In this document: positions 1-9,389 of the stretch, one piece after another
Position numbering within the stretch: the stretch's first letter is position 1
Layout of the letters: every line of letters begins with the position of its first letter
Origin: Acholeplasma sp.
GTDB taxonomy: Bacteria > Bacillota_I > Bacilli_A > Acholeplasmatales > UBA5453
Direction of reading: 5' to 3'
Assembly (NCBI GenBank): GCA_012839355.1
Contig: DUNK01000033.1
Coordinates: 48,213 to 112,212, forward strand
DNA length: 64,000 nt
Position numbers and translations under genes: made by a program
Notes under the pieces: model-generated
What the model was told of the DNA's origin: nothing
Databases searched by the model: none
Seen by the model: the letters and a program-made list of their open reading frames with translations, nothing else

Positions 1-1
1 T

Positions 2-145
2 TATATAGAAGGCAAGAGCGTTAACTATTTAAGTAAGAAACTTAAACTATCAAAAAAACAAGTTTATAATGGTATATATCGTGTTAAGCGAAAGTTATCT
101 GAACAATTAAAAGAGGAAGATAAAAATCTTTTAATTAAAAAATAA
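2..145 (+). CDS. C-terminal fragment of a sigma-70 family factor (region 4 HTH), truncated by window start
   Basis: Frame 2 reads YIEGKSVNYLSKKLKLSKKQVYNGIYRVKRKLSEQLKEEDKNLLIKK*; region-4-like helix-turn-helix and position upstream of rpmG-secE-nusG. Confidence 0.55.
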   Translation, partial: YIEGKSVNYLSKKLKLSKKQVYNGIYRVKRKLSEQLKEEDKNLLIKK

Positions 146-160
146 TTGTTGTATAATATA

Positions 161-189
161 TTGACTAATAAATAGCCATTTGTTAAAAT
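161..189 (+). promoter_or_regulatory. sigma-A type promoter TTGACT-N17-TAAAAT for rpmG-secE-nusG
   Basis: -35 at 161-166, -10 at 184-189, 17-bp spacer. Confidence 0.55.
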
Positions 190-222
190 AAGATTACTAA
201 TGGCCACTGGAGTGGTTTTTTT

Positions 223-372
223 ATGCGAAAAAAAATAATTTTAATTTGTGAAGAATGTCTGTCAAGAAATTACACAACAACTAAAAATGTTGTTAAAAAC
301 AAAGAAAGACTTGAGTTAAAAAAATATTGTAAGCACTGCAATAAATCAACGCTTCACAAAGAAACAAAATAG
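223..372 (+). CDS. rpmG: 50S ribosomal protein L33
   Basis: 49-aa [49 protein letters not shown] with two CxxC motifs; upstream of secE (absent from ORF track because short). Confidence 0.85.
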   Translation: MRKKIILICEECLSRNYTTTKNVVKNKERLELKKYCKHCNKSTLHKETK

Positions 373-385
373 GAGATGAGTTTTC

Positions 386-790
386 ATGGCAATTAAAGAG
401 AAAAAAGAAAGAAAAGGTAAATTGTTAGACGTTTTAAGAACGGAATATAAATGGGAAAACATTGTTTTAGCGATTTTAGCGAGTTTAGCGTTAGCTTTTT
501 CATTAATGATTATTAATGGTACGTTAACAGTAAGAGCTGATTTTCCAATTATTGGTAAATATCCAAAAGTTTTTGCGTGGATTTTATTTTCGGTTGCGGT
601 TGTTGGGATATTATTAGTTATTGCCCCATTCTTTATTCAAGCATTACCAGAAATTAAGAAAATATCATGGGCAGACTTTAAAACAACCCTAGATGCAGTT
701 ATTAAAGTATTTGTATTCGTAATTATTTTAGCGTTCTTATTTATCGGTTTTGATTATATTATCGGATTAGTAATAGGAAGATTAACATGA
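386..790 (+). CDS. secE: Preprotein translocase subunit SecE
   Basis: 134 aa, C-terminal SecE segment EIKKISWADFKTTLDAVIKVFVFVIILAFLFIGFDYIIG; precedes nusG. Confidence 0.85.
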   Translation: MAIKEKKERKGKLLDVLRTEYKWENIVLAILASLALAFSLMIINGTLTVRADFPIIGKYPKVFAWILFSVAVVGILLVIAPFFIQALPEIKKISWADFKTTLDAVIKVFVFVIILAFLFIGFDYIIGLVIGRLT

Positions 791-1341
791 GTTTAAAGAA
801 AAGATGGTATGTTGTTCAAACTTATTCGGGTTCTGAAGATTCAGTAAAAAAAGATATTGAAAGAAGAATCGAATCGATGGGGATGACAGAGTTAATCTTT
901 GATGTAATTATTCCTGAAGAGACGATTGTTGAGAAAAAAGTTAACTCGAAAGGTGAAGAAGAAACAGTCGAAAAAATTAAAAAGATTTTCCCTGGGTATG
1001 TTTTCGTACATATGATCATTACTGATGAATCATGGCACGTAATTAGAAACACGCCACAAGTAACAGGATTCTTAGGCTCATCAGGCGGAAGAACTAAACC
1101 TGTTCCTGTGGAAACAGAAGAAATGAACAAGATTTTACTTAATATTGGTGTAATAGAATTACCTAAATTTAAATATAATATTGGCGATGTTGTTGAGATT
1201 GCAAGAGGACCATTTGAAGGTCAAACAGGCGAAGTTCTTTCTTTTGATAATCATCAACAAAAAGCGGTTGTTAATATTGAGGTTTTTGGGAGAGGTACAC
1301 CAACAGAATTTGATTTTATTGACATAAAAGAAGAGGAATAA
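787..1341 (+). CDS. nusG: Transcription termination/antitermination factor NusG
   Basis: MKKRWYVVQTYSGSE start region, FPGYVFVHM, KOW motif GDVVEIARGPFEGQTGEV. Confidence 0.95.
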   Translation: MSLKKRWYVVQTYSGSEDSVKKDIERRIESMGMTELIFDVIIPEETIVEKKVNSKGEEETVEKIKKIFPGYVFVHMIITDESWHVIRNTPQVTGFLGSSGGRTKPVPVETEEMNKILLNIGVIELPKFKYNIGDVVEIARGPFEGQTGEVLSFDNHQQKAVVNIEVFGRGTPTEFDFIDIKEEE

Positions 1342-1372
1342 AAAACTCTTTCTTTTTTTATGGTGACTAACT

Positions 1373-1756
1373 ATGAAAAGAATTGAAAAGATTAAAGAAT
1401 TAAATCTAACAAACTCAGGCAATCTATTTTTAATTGAACTTATACCTAATGATGGTAATATTTATGAGGGGATAGGAGAAGCAGTAATTACTTATAACGA
1501 AGAATGTTTCAATCTTCATATTTTTGAAGGCATCTTTAAAAAGCAATACATTAAAAGTTTAGAATATAAATTTGCGGATATAAAAGATGTTGAATTTGGT
1601 AAATATGGATTTAAACATCCATATGTACAAATATATTTTGAAGAAGACTTATACTTAGTATTTAGTTACTATCTCAAAATTAAGAATTTTTCTAATCAAG
1701 AAGAAAACATTAAACACTTCTTTAATATATTAGGAGAAATAGAAGTACAATTATAA
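1373..1756 (+). CDS. Hypothetical protein, 127 aa
   Basis: Complete ORF between nusG and rplK; no recognised family. Confidence 0.6.
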   Translation: MKRIEKIKELNLTNSGNLFLIELIPNDGNIYEGIGEAVITYNEECFNLHIFEGIFKKQYIKSLEYKFADIKDVEFGKYGFKHPYVQIYFEEDLYLVFSYYLKIKNFSNQEENIKHFFNILGEIEVQL

Positions 1757-1792
1757 GTTGGATATGATACTTTCAAAGTAGAAATATGAAAT

Positions 1793-1830
1793 AATGCCTG
1801 ACTCTAAAAGAATCGAGTTGGGCATTTTTA
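1793..1830 (+). terminator. Rho-independent terminator
   Basis: AATGCCTGACTC ... GAGTTGGGCATTTTT stem followed by T-run. Confidence 0.6.
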
Positions 1831-1860
1831 ATTAAATTTTAATAAATTTACTAAGTTCTC

Positions 1861-1889
1861 TTGACAAACAAAAAATAGTTTGTTATTAT
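1861..1889 (+). promoter_or_regulatory. Promoter TTGACA-N17-TATTAT for rplKA(JL)
   Basis: -35 at 1861-1866, -10 at 1884-1889. Confidence 0.7.
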
Positions 1890-1915
1890 TTATAAGCGTG
1901 TGTAGATGCACCGTA

Positions 1916-1940
1916 GTGGGAGGAGAAATCCAAGAACCAC
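1916..1940 (+). promoter_or_regulatory. Candidate L1-type mRNA operator upstream of rplK
   Basis: GTGGGAGGagaaatccaagaACCAC, same motif as before rplA (2418-2444). Confidence 0.45.
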
Positions 1941-1970
1941 ATACTGAAGATAAAAAGGAGGTTGTGTCTA

Positions 1971-2396
1971 ATGGATAAAAAGGTTGCCAAACTTGTAAAA
2001 TTGCAAATTCCCGCTGGAAGAGCTACTCCAGCACCACCAATCGGTCCAGCTTTAGGACAAGCAGGAGTTAATATTCCTCAGTTTGTACAGCAGTTCAATG
2101 AAAGAACTAAAGATCAAATGGGTTATATAGTTCCAGTTGTAATAAGCGTTTATGAAGACCGTACATTTTCGTTTGTAACGAAAACACCACCAGCAAGTGA
2201 TTTAATTAAAAAAGCGGCTGGTATTAATAAAGGATCAGGTTCTCCACATGCTGATAAAGTAGGAAGCATCACTACTGAACAGTTAAGAGAAATTGCAACA
2301 ATGAAGTTACCTGATTTAAATGCGTATGATGTAGAAGCGGCTATGGAAATTATTAGAGGAACATGCCGTAATATGGGAATTACAATTAGAGATTAA
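1971..2396 (+). CDS. rplK: 50S ribosomal protein L11
   Basis: [38 protein letters not shown] at 1971 preferred over TTG at 1962. Confidence 0.97.
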   Translation: MDKKVAKLVKLQIPAGRATPAPPIGPALGQAGVNIPQFVQQFNERTKDQMGYIVPVVISVYEDRTFSFVTKTPPASDLIKKAAGINKGSGSPHADKVGSITTEQLREIATMKLPDLNAYDVEAAMEIIRGTCRNMGITIRD

Positions 2397-2417
2397 TTTA
2401 ATTAATGTATCTAATTT

Positions 2418-2444
2418 GTGGGAGGTAATTATCCCGATTACCAC
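2418..2444 (+). promoter_or_regulatory. Candidate L1-type mRNA operator upstream of rplA
   Basis: GTGGGAGGTAATTATCCCGATTACCAC; GGTAAT/ATTACC stem with GTGGGAGG. Confidence 0.5.
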
Positions 2445-2461
2445 ATTTTAGGAGGAAAGAA

Positions 2462-3154
2462 ATGAAAAGAGGAAAAAGATATCAAGAGGTTGTTAAACTC
2501 GTTGATAAGCAGAAAAGATATCCAGTTGAAGAAGCTTTTGAACTTCTTTTAAAAACTGCCTCAGCTAAGTTTGATGAAACAGTTGAAATAGCTTTCCGTT
2601 TAAACATTAACCCACGCTATGCTGACCAAAACTTAAGAGGAGCGATTGTTCTTCCTCACGGTACTGGTAAAACAAAAACAGTTGTTGTTATTGCTAAAGG
2701 TGAAAAAGCAACTGAAGCAAAAGAAGCGGGCGCTGATTATGTAGGAGACCAAGATATTCTAGCTAAAATCGAAGGCGGTTGGTTAGATTTCGATACAATG
2801 GTAGCTACACCAGATATGATGGGTCAATTAGGAAAACTTGGTAGAGTTTTAGGTCCTAGAGGTTTAATGCCAAACCCTAAAACAGGAACAGTTACAATGG
2901 ACGTAGCAAAAGCAGTAAAAGATATTAAAGCCGGTAAAATTGAATATAAAACAGATCGTATTGGAAATATTCAAGGCTCAATTGGTAAAGTATCATTTGG
3001 TACTCAAAAATTGGTAGAAAACGCAAAAGAGTTCTATCAAAGATTAGTCCAAGTAAGACCTTCAACAGTTAAGGGAGTATATATGAAGAATGTTACTATC
3101 TCAACTGCAATGGGTCCAGGAATTCGTCTTGACGTTGAATCGTTCAAGTCGTAA
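2462..3154 (+). CDS. rplA: 50S ribosomal protein L1
   Basis: [12 protein letters not shown] motif and full-length match. Confidence 0.97.
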   Translation: MKRGKRYQEVVKLVDKQKRYPVEEAFELLLKTASAKFDETVEIAFRLNINPRYADQNLRGAIVLPHGTGKTKTVVVIAKGEKATEAKEAGADYVGDQDILAKIEGGWLDFDTMVATPDMMGQLGKLGRVLGPRGLMPNPKTGTVTMDVAKAVKDIKAGKIEYKTDRIGNIQGSIGKVSFGTQKLVENAKEFYQRLVQVRPSTVKGVYMKNVTISTAMGPGIRLDVESFKS

Positions 3155-3177
3155 AATAGTATTAAAGAAAACTTAAA

Positions 3178-3285
3178 AGCCAAAGACAGTAGGTGGATAA
3201 TCCTTAATAATGCCTACCGAGGAGATGAAAATAAAAAGAAACCCTCTTTGTCTATGGCTTATGAGGGTTTTAAATTTATTTAGGA
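3178..3285 (+). promoter_or_regulatory. L10 leader of rplJL
   Basis: AGCCAAAGACAGTAGGTGG...CCTACCGAGGAGATGAA...CCTCTTTGTCTATGGCT; overlapping terminator-like AAACCCTC/GAGGGTTT. Confidence 0.8.
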
Positions 3286-3295
3286 GGAAGCAAAA

Positions 3296-3796
3296 GTGAG
3301 AAAATCGGTTTTGTTAAAAAAGGAACAAGTTGCTGAACTTAAAGAAAGACTTTTAGCAGCAAAAACGGTTGTTATATTTGATGAATTAGGTTTGACAGTA
3401 GATGAATCTACAAAGTTAAGAGTAGAATTAAATCAAGCAAATTGTCAAATGCAATTTTACAAAAACAATATTACAAGACGCGCTTTAATTGACGCAGGCT
3501 ATGAAAAGTTAGCTGAAAAAATCGTTGATAGAAAAGTTTTAGCGTTTAGTAATGATGATGTAGTTGCACCTGCAAGAATCATTTATAACTTCGCAAAAAC
3601 AAACAAAAGAGTAGTATTACAAGCGGGTATCATTGAAGGTAAAGCGGCTTCAGAAAGCGACATACTTGCATTAGCAACATTACCATCATATGAGACATTA
3701 TTGACACAAATTGCAGCAGGACTACTTATGCCACTCAAAGAATTGGCTATTGGTCTAAATATGTTAGCTGAACAAAAAGAACAAACACAAGCATAA
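3296..3796 (+). CDS. rplJ: 50S ribosomal protein L10
   Basis: GTG start with AGGAGGAAG SD; L10 family sequence. Confidence 0.93.
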   Translation: MRKSVLLKKEQVAELKERLLAAKTVVIFDELGLTVDESTKLRVELNQANCQMQFYKNNITRRALIDAGYEKLAEKIVDRKVLAFSNDDVVAPARIIYNFAKTNKRVVLQAGIIEGKAASESDILALATLPSYETLLTQIAAGLLMPLKELAIGLNMLAEQKEQTQA

Positions 3797-3808
3797 GAAA
3801 AGGAGTAT

Positions 3809-4186
3809 ATGAAAATGGCAAAACTTACTAAAGAACAATTTGTTGAAGCATTAAAAGAAATGACTATTTTAGAAATTAAAGAATTAGTCGATGGATTAAA
3901 AGAAGAATTTGGAATAGATCCTACAGCAGTAGCAGTAGCTGCGGGTCCGGTTGAAGCTACAGCAGCTGAAGAAAAATCAACATTTGACGTTATTTTAAAA
4001 TCATTTGGAGATAAGAAAATTGCTGTTATTAAAGTTGTTAGAGAATTAACTTCTTTAGGATTAGCTGAAGCTAAGACATTAACAGAAACTCCAGACGGAG
4101 TAATCAAACAAAACGTTAGTAAAGACGACGCTGAAGCTGCTAAACAAGCATTAGAAGAAGCTGGCGCAGTAGTTGAACTTAAGTAA
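3809..4186 (+). CDS. rplL: 50S ribosomal protein L7/L12
   Basis: [35 protein letters not shown] motif. Confidence 0.96.
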   Translation: MKMAKLTKEQFVEALKEMTILEIKELVDGLKEEFGIDPTAVAVAAGPVEATAAEEKSTFDVILKSFGDKKIAVIKVVRELTSLGLAEAKTLTETPDGVIKQNVSKDDAEAAKQALEEAGAVVELK

Positions 4187-4206
4187 TAAAAACTGCATAA
4201 GATAGA

Positions 4207-4228
4207 CCTGAGTTAAACTCGGGTTTTT
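4207..4228 (+). terminator. Rho-independent terminator after rplL
   Basis: CCTGAGTT/AACTCGGG stem plus TTTTT. Confidence 0.65.
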
Positions 4229-4249
4229 CTCGTGCTTAAAAAGGTGAAG

Positions 4250-4846
4250 ATGGTAAAACACTATTTTACAAACGATTCTAATTTAAGTGATGAACTTAAT
4301 ATTATCAAAGAAGAAATTAACGGTATTTCATACCGTTTTTACACTGATAGTGGTGTTTTTTCAAAAAGTAGAGTTGATTTTGGATCAGTTTTACTGATAA
4401 AGGTACTAATTGAACATTTAGATGGTGAAGGAACTTTTCTTGATTTAGGTTCGGGTTATGGGCCGATTGGAATAGTGGTGAAGAGAAATTTTCCGAAAAT
4501 AACTGTTCATCAAACTGATATTAACGAAAAAGCCGTGATTTTAGCTAGTAAAAATAGCGAGTTAAATAAAGTTACTACTAAATGTTATCAATCTGATGGA
4601 TTTTCTAATATAAAAGAAGCGTTTGATGTTATCTCGCTTAACCCACCTATAAGAATAGGTAAACAAGGGGTTTTTGCGCTTTATGACGGTGTTTATAATA
4701 ATTTAAAAGAAGGTGGTAAATGCTTTATAGTTATTAGAAAACAACAAGGCGCATTAAGCCATTTAGAATATCTTAAAAAGCTGTTTAAAACAACTGAAGT
4801 TGTTAGGAAAAGCAAAGGATATTATGTAATATTTATGCAAAAATAA
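4250..4846 (+). CDS. Class I SAM methyltransferase, RsmC/YbxB-like
   Basis: LDLGSGYGPIGI motif and SLNPPIR (NPP(F/I)); between rplL and rpoB; ATG at 4250 with AAGGTG SD. Confidence 0.8.
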   Translation: MVKHYFTNDSNLSDELNIIKEEINGISYRFYTDSGVFSKSRVDFGSVLLIKVLIEHLDGEGTFLDLGSGYGPIGIVVKRNFPKITVHQTDINEKAVILASKNSELNKVTTKCYQSDGFSNIKEAFDVISLNPPIRIGKQGVFALYDGVYNNLKEGGKCFIVIRKQQGALSHLEYLKKLFKTTEVVRKSKGYYVIFMQK

Positions 4847-4855
4847 TATTTTGCA

Positions 4856-4884
4856 TTGACATATTGACAAACTTAATATATAAT
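4856..4884 (+). promoter_or_regulatory. Promoter TTGACA-N17-TATAAT for rpoBC
   Basis: -35 at 4856-4861, -10 at 4879-4884. Confidence 0.75.
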
Positions 4885-4952
4885 ATTAAAATGCGTATAT
4901 GTGGACTTTTTTTGTAAAAAAGTTACATTAATTCGTTGAAGGGGGCAAATGA

Positions 4953-7900
4953 ATGGCATTTAAAGATGTAAACTATGGGAAAAAAGCGAAAAGAAGAAAT
5001 TATAGTCAGATGCACTATAACGTCGAGTTGCCAAACTTGATTGAAATTCAAACAGAATCTTTTAAGAAATTTGTTAATGAAGGCTTAAGAGAACTATTTG
5101 AAGAATTTTCGCCAGTTGTATCATACAATGGTGAATATCGCTTATATTTTTCCGATCATCGATTTAAAGATTTTAAATATTCTGTTATGGAAGCGAAAAG
5201 AAGAGATGTTAGTTATGGCAGACCTCTTTTTGTGACAGTACAACTTGAAAAGGTTCGTACAGGTGAAATTATCGAGAAAGAAATATTTATGGGTGATTTA
5301 CAGTGGATGACTCCTGTTGGAACATATATTGTTAATGGTGCTGAACGCGTAGTGGTAAGCCAAATCGTTCGTTCAAGTGGCATTTACTTTACTACTGAAA
5401 TCGATAAAGGCACTAACCTACCTAAATATGCTTCACAAGTTATACCTACTCGTGGAGCTTGGTTAGAGTATGAGTTAGGTGCTAGAAACATTTTCTATGG
5501 TAAATTAGACCGTTCTAAAAAAGTAACACTAACTTCAATGATACACACACTTGGATTTAGTGGTTTAGATGAAATTAAATCCCTCATTCCTTATTATAAC
5601 GACATGTTAGATGAAACTTATAAGAAAGATGAGAAAGATGGAATAATTACTGCAGATTCAGCAATTGAAGAATTATATTCAAAAATGCGTCAAGGAGATA
5701 GAATCCCAATTGAAGCAGCAAAAGAATATATTCGTTCAAGAATGTTTGAAGAGCGCAGATATGATCTTGAAGAAGTTGGACGCTACAAGTTTAATGAAAA
5801 ACTTGATGTTACTCAGCGTTTAACATCAATTGCTCAAGGCGTTCCTTATGTATCAAATCCAACAATCTATCGTTTTGCAACAGATATTGTTAACCCTAAT
5901 ACTGGTGAGGTTGTAATTGCAAAAGATAGTATTGTTAATGTTGAAAACATTGAAATATTAAAAGAAAATAGAGATGCAATTAGAAAGACTGTTTTAGAAA
6001 AGGAAAGATCAATTCAAAACTTACCTGAACATAATATTTTTGGTGTTAAAACAAACGATTTAAATGAACAGTATGCTCATGAAACCATTTACGCGTTTTA
6101 TACTGAGGAAAACAATTTAGTTTCTTTAGTTGAAAAAGGAACTAAAATAACACCTGAAATTAGAGAAAGACTTTTCCAAAATAAAGCATTTATTGTGTTC
6201 CTTGAATATAACGAGCATGGGCAAGTTGAACATATTCAAGATGATGCAAGAACAAGTATTTTACTTGAACTTTATGGAAATATAGATAATGTTGAACCTT
6301 TAGCATATGCTAGAAAAGTTGTTGTTGAAGAAAACATTGAAAACTTATTAACTGGCGAGATTATTGTTGAAAAAGGGACAGAGTTAACGCCAGAAGTTAG
6401 ACAAACATTAATGGAAAACAGAGAAGGTTTAACTTACAAGTCGCTTCGTTATTTAACTCCGTATATTAAAGCGGATGTTAATTTAAGCGATGGTACGCTT
6501 CTTTACAAAGAAGGAACACTAGTTGATAACGAAGTTTATTTTAATATTTATAAAAACCGCAATAATTTAATGAACTTTGAAGATTATAAGTATGCAACAG
6601 TATATGCAAAATCAAATATTGGCATTTTAGATGGTAAAAATAAAAAGGCAGAACCTTTAATTTATGCAGGTAGAGAAATTACGGATAGCGATTTATTAAA
6701 TCTTCAAAATAACCGCAATAAGTTAGATGAACATGTAATTACCTATTTCTTAGAGCCAGGTAAAAAAGGAGAATTCTACTATAGAGAAGCTAATAGAAGA
6801 GATGTTTTTGTTGAAGAAGTATTAGTTAAAGCTGATGCAAGAAATGAAGAGGCGGTTGAAAGAGTAATTGGTATTATCGGAAATGATTCTCGTGAAGATA
6901 GATTAATTATTACTGTTTCAGATATTTTAGCTTCAATTAGTTATTACTTAAATCTTTATGATGAGATTGGTGATATTGTTGATATTGACCATTTATCAAA
7001 TAGAAGATTAAGATTAATTGGCGAATTACTTAAAAACCAGTTTAGAATTGGTTTATCAAAATTAGAGAAAAATATTAAAGACCGCATGTCAACTGCTGAT
7101 GAAAATGATGTAACTCCACAGAGTTTAATAAATGTTAGACCTTTAACAGCTTCATTAAAAGAGTTCTTTGGTAGTTCACAATTATCACAGTTTATGGACC
7201 AAGTTAACCCACTATCAGAATTAACACAGAAAAGAAGAATTTCTGCGTTAGGTACTGGTGGTTTAGCAAGAGATAGAGCGGGGGTAGAAGTTAGAGACGT
7301 TCATGAGTCACACTACGGCAGAATTTGTCCGATTGAAACTCCAGAAGGTCCATCTATTGGTTTAATTAGCTCGCTTGCTAGTTATTCAAAAGTGGATGAG
7401 TTTGGGTTTATTAAAACACCATACTTAAAAGTTGTTAGAAATGATCAAAATGTACCGGTTGTTACTGATGAATATATTTATTTAACAGCTGGCGAAGAAG
7501 AAAAATATGTTATTGCATCTGCGAACAGCCCAATTAACGATGATGCAACATTTAAAGAAGAAACTGTAATTGGTCGTGTAAGAGGCGAAACGAAAGTATT
7601 TTCAGTTGAAGAAGTTCAATTAATGGACGTTAGCCCACAACAGATTGTCTCAGTTGGTACGGCAACAATTCCGTTTTTAGAGCACGATGATGCTTCTAGA
7701 GCGTTAATGGGTGCTAACATGCAACGACAAGCAGTGCCACTATTAGTCCCAGAATCACCAATTGTTGGTACAGGTGTTGAATACCGTGTTGCAAAAGATT
7801 CAGGTGCTGTAATTGTTAGTGATGTTGATGGTATCGTTACATATGTTGATGCAAATAGAATTGAAGTAGCAATTAAGCCAGAAGAAGATATAAAAACAAC

Positions 7901-9389
7901 AAGAGGAAAAGTTATTTATAGCGTAGAAGATGAATTTAACTTAGAAGCATTAGAAGAAATTCAAAATTCGAGTCAGAAAAATAAACTTGAAACAAAAACA
8001 TTTGAATTAATTACTTTCTTAAGAAGTAACCAAGATACACTAATCTTGCAAAAACCATTAGTTGAAATTGGTGAAAAGATTAAAAAAGGTGACGTTATTA
8101 CTGATGGAGCTGCAACTGATAAAGGAGAACTAGCTTTAGGTAGAAACGTAACTGTTGCGTTTATGACTTGGGAAGGTTATAACTACGAGGATGCCATCGT
8201 AATGAGCGAAAAATTAGTAATTGATGATGTTTATACATCAATTCACATTGACGAATTACAAATAGAATCTCGTGATACAAAATTAGGTAAAGAAACAATT
8301 ACTAGAGAAGTTCCAGGAGCGCCAACAAATCAACTAAAATATTTAGATGAAAGAGGAATTATTATCCCTGGTACAGAAGTTTATGAAGGACAAATACTAG
8401 TAGGTAAAATTACACCTAAAGGTCATACAGATCCAACGCCTGAAGAAAGACTCTTACAAGCAATCTTTAATGAAAAAGCGCAAGAAGTTAGAGATACAAG
8501 CTTAAAAGTTCCTCACGGCGGTGGTGGTATCGTTCACTCAGTCAGACATTATACAAAAGCTAACGGCGATGAACTTCCACCAGGAGTTAACGAAGTTGTT
8601 AGAGTGTATATCATTAAGAAAAGAAAGATTAGTGAAGGCGATAAGATGGCTGGTAGACATGGTAATAAAGGTGTTATTTCTAAGATATTACCAGTTGAAG
8701 ATATGCCTTATATGGAAGATGGAACACCGATTGATATTATGCTTAACCCATTAGGAGTTCCAAGCAGAATGAATATCGGACAAGTTTTAGAAGTTCATTT
8801 AGGTATGGCAGCGAAGAAATTAGGAATCAAAATCGCTACACCGGTATTTGATGGATTATCAGCCGGAGATTTAGCAAAGATATTAGAAGAAGCAGACATG
8901 CCTGAAGATGGTAAGCAAGTTTTATATGATGGTAGAACTGGTGAACCATTTGAAAGCAGAGTTAATGTGGGCGTTATGTATATGATTAAATTAAGTCATA
9001 TGGTAGAAGATAAACTACACGCTAGAAACGTTGGTCCTTACACATTAGTAACTCAACAACCTATGGGTGGTAAAGCTCAAAAAGGTGGACAAAGATTTGG
9101 TGAGATGGAAGTTTGGGCGCTTTATGCTTATGGAGCAGCTCATACATTAAAAGAATTATTAACTGTTAAATCAGATGATATTATCGGACGTAATAGAGTT
9201 TATAGTGCAATCACTGATGGTAAACAAATTCCACAATCACACCTACCTGAATCATTTAGAGTTTTAACTAGAGAACTTCAAGCCTTAGGTTTACACGTTG
9301 AACTTATTGATGCAGATACAGGCGAAAACGAAGTTAATAAATCGTTAGTCGATCATACGAGTTCATTTGGCAGAAGGAGGTTTTTCTAA
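4953..9389 (+). CDS. rpoB: RNA polymerase beta subunit (1478 aa, expanded)
   Basis: Canonical motifs [40 protein letters not shown] and [15 protein letters not shown]; large internal insertion. Confidence 0.97.
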   Translation: MAFKDVNYGKKAKRRNYSQMHYNVELPNLIEIQTESFKKFVNEGLRELFEEFSPVVSYNGEYRLYFSDHRFKDFKYSVMEAKRRDVSYGRPLFVTVQLEKVRTGEIIEKEIFMGDLQWMTPVGTYIVNGAERVVVSQIVRSSGIYFTTEIDKGTNLPKYASQVIPTRGAWLEYELGARNIFYGKLDRSKKVTLTSMIHTLGFSGLDEIKSLIPYYNDMLDETYKKDEKDGIITADSAIEELYSKMRQGDRIPIEAAKEYIRSRMFEERRYDLEEVGRYKFNEKLDVTQRLTSIAQGVPYVSNPTIYRFATDIVNPNTGEVVIAKDSIVNVENIEILKENRDAIRKTVLEKERSIQNLPEHNIFGVKTNDLNEQYAHETIYAFYTEENNLVSLVEKGTKITPEIRERLFQNKAFIVFLEYNEHGQVEHIQDDARTSILLELYGNIDNVEPLAYARKVVVEENIENLLTGEIIVEKGTELTPEVRQTLMENREGLTYKSLRYLTPYIKADVNLSDGTLLYKEGTLVDNEVYFNIYKNRNNLMNFEDYKYATVYAKSNIGILDGKNKKAEPLIYAGREITDSDLLNLQNNRNKLDEHVITYFLEPGKKGEFYYREANRRDVFVEEVLVKADARNEEAVERVIGIIGNDSREDRLIITVSDILASISYYLNLYDEIGDIVDIDHLSNRRLRLIGELLKNQFRIGLSKLEKNIKDRMSTADENDVTPQSLINVRPLTASLKEFFGSSQLSQFMDQVNPLSELTQKRRISALGTGGLARDRAGVEVRDVHESHYGRICPIETPEGPSIGLISSLASYSKVDEFGFIKTPYLKVVRNDQNVPVVTDEYIYLTAGEEEKYVIASANSPINDDATFKEETVIGRVRGETKVFSVEEVQLMDVSPQQIVSVGTATIPFLEHDDASRALMGANMQRQAVPLLVPESPIVGTGVEYRVAKDSGAVIVSDVDGIVTYVDANRIEVAIKPEEDIKTTRGKVIYSVEDEFNLEALEEIQNSSQKNKLETKTFELITFLRSNQDTLILQKPLVEIGEKIKKGDVITDGAATDKGELALGRNVTVAFMTWEGYNYEDAIVMSEKLVIDDVYTSIHIDELQIESRDTKLGKETITREVPGAPTNQLKYLDERGIIIPGTEVYEGQILVGKITPKGHTDPTPEERLLQAIFNEKAQEVRDTSLKVPHGGGGIVHSVRHYTKANGDELPPGVNEVVRVYIIKKRKISEGDKMAGRHGNKGVISKILPVEDMPYMEDGTPIDIMLNPLGVPSRMNIGQVLEVHLGMAAKKLGIKIATPVFDGLSAGDLAKILEEADMPEDGKQVLYDGRTGEPFESRVNVGVMYMIKLSHMVEDKLHARNVGPYTLVTQQPMGGKAQKGGQRFGEMEVWALYAYGAAHTLKELLTVKSDDIIGRNRVYSAITDGKQIPQSHLPESFRVLTRELQALGLHVELIDADTGENEVNKSLVDHTSSFGRRRFF

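Noticed and set aside
822-1130. Antisense ORF inside nusG, and similar antisense ORFs inside rpoB/rpoC/plsX/rplJ and others
   Set aside because: Shadow ORFs opposite well-conserved genes with no plausible family or SD.
4862-4884. Second TTGACA (4864-4869) before rpoB
   Set aside because: Only 9 bp from the TATAAT; the copy at 4856-4861 has the proper 17-bp spacing.
8521-8754. 77-aa + strand ORF within rpoB
   Set aside because: Alternate frame of conserved rpoB sequence.
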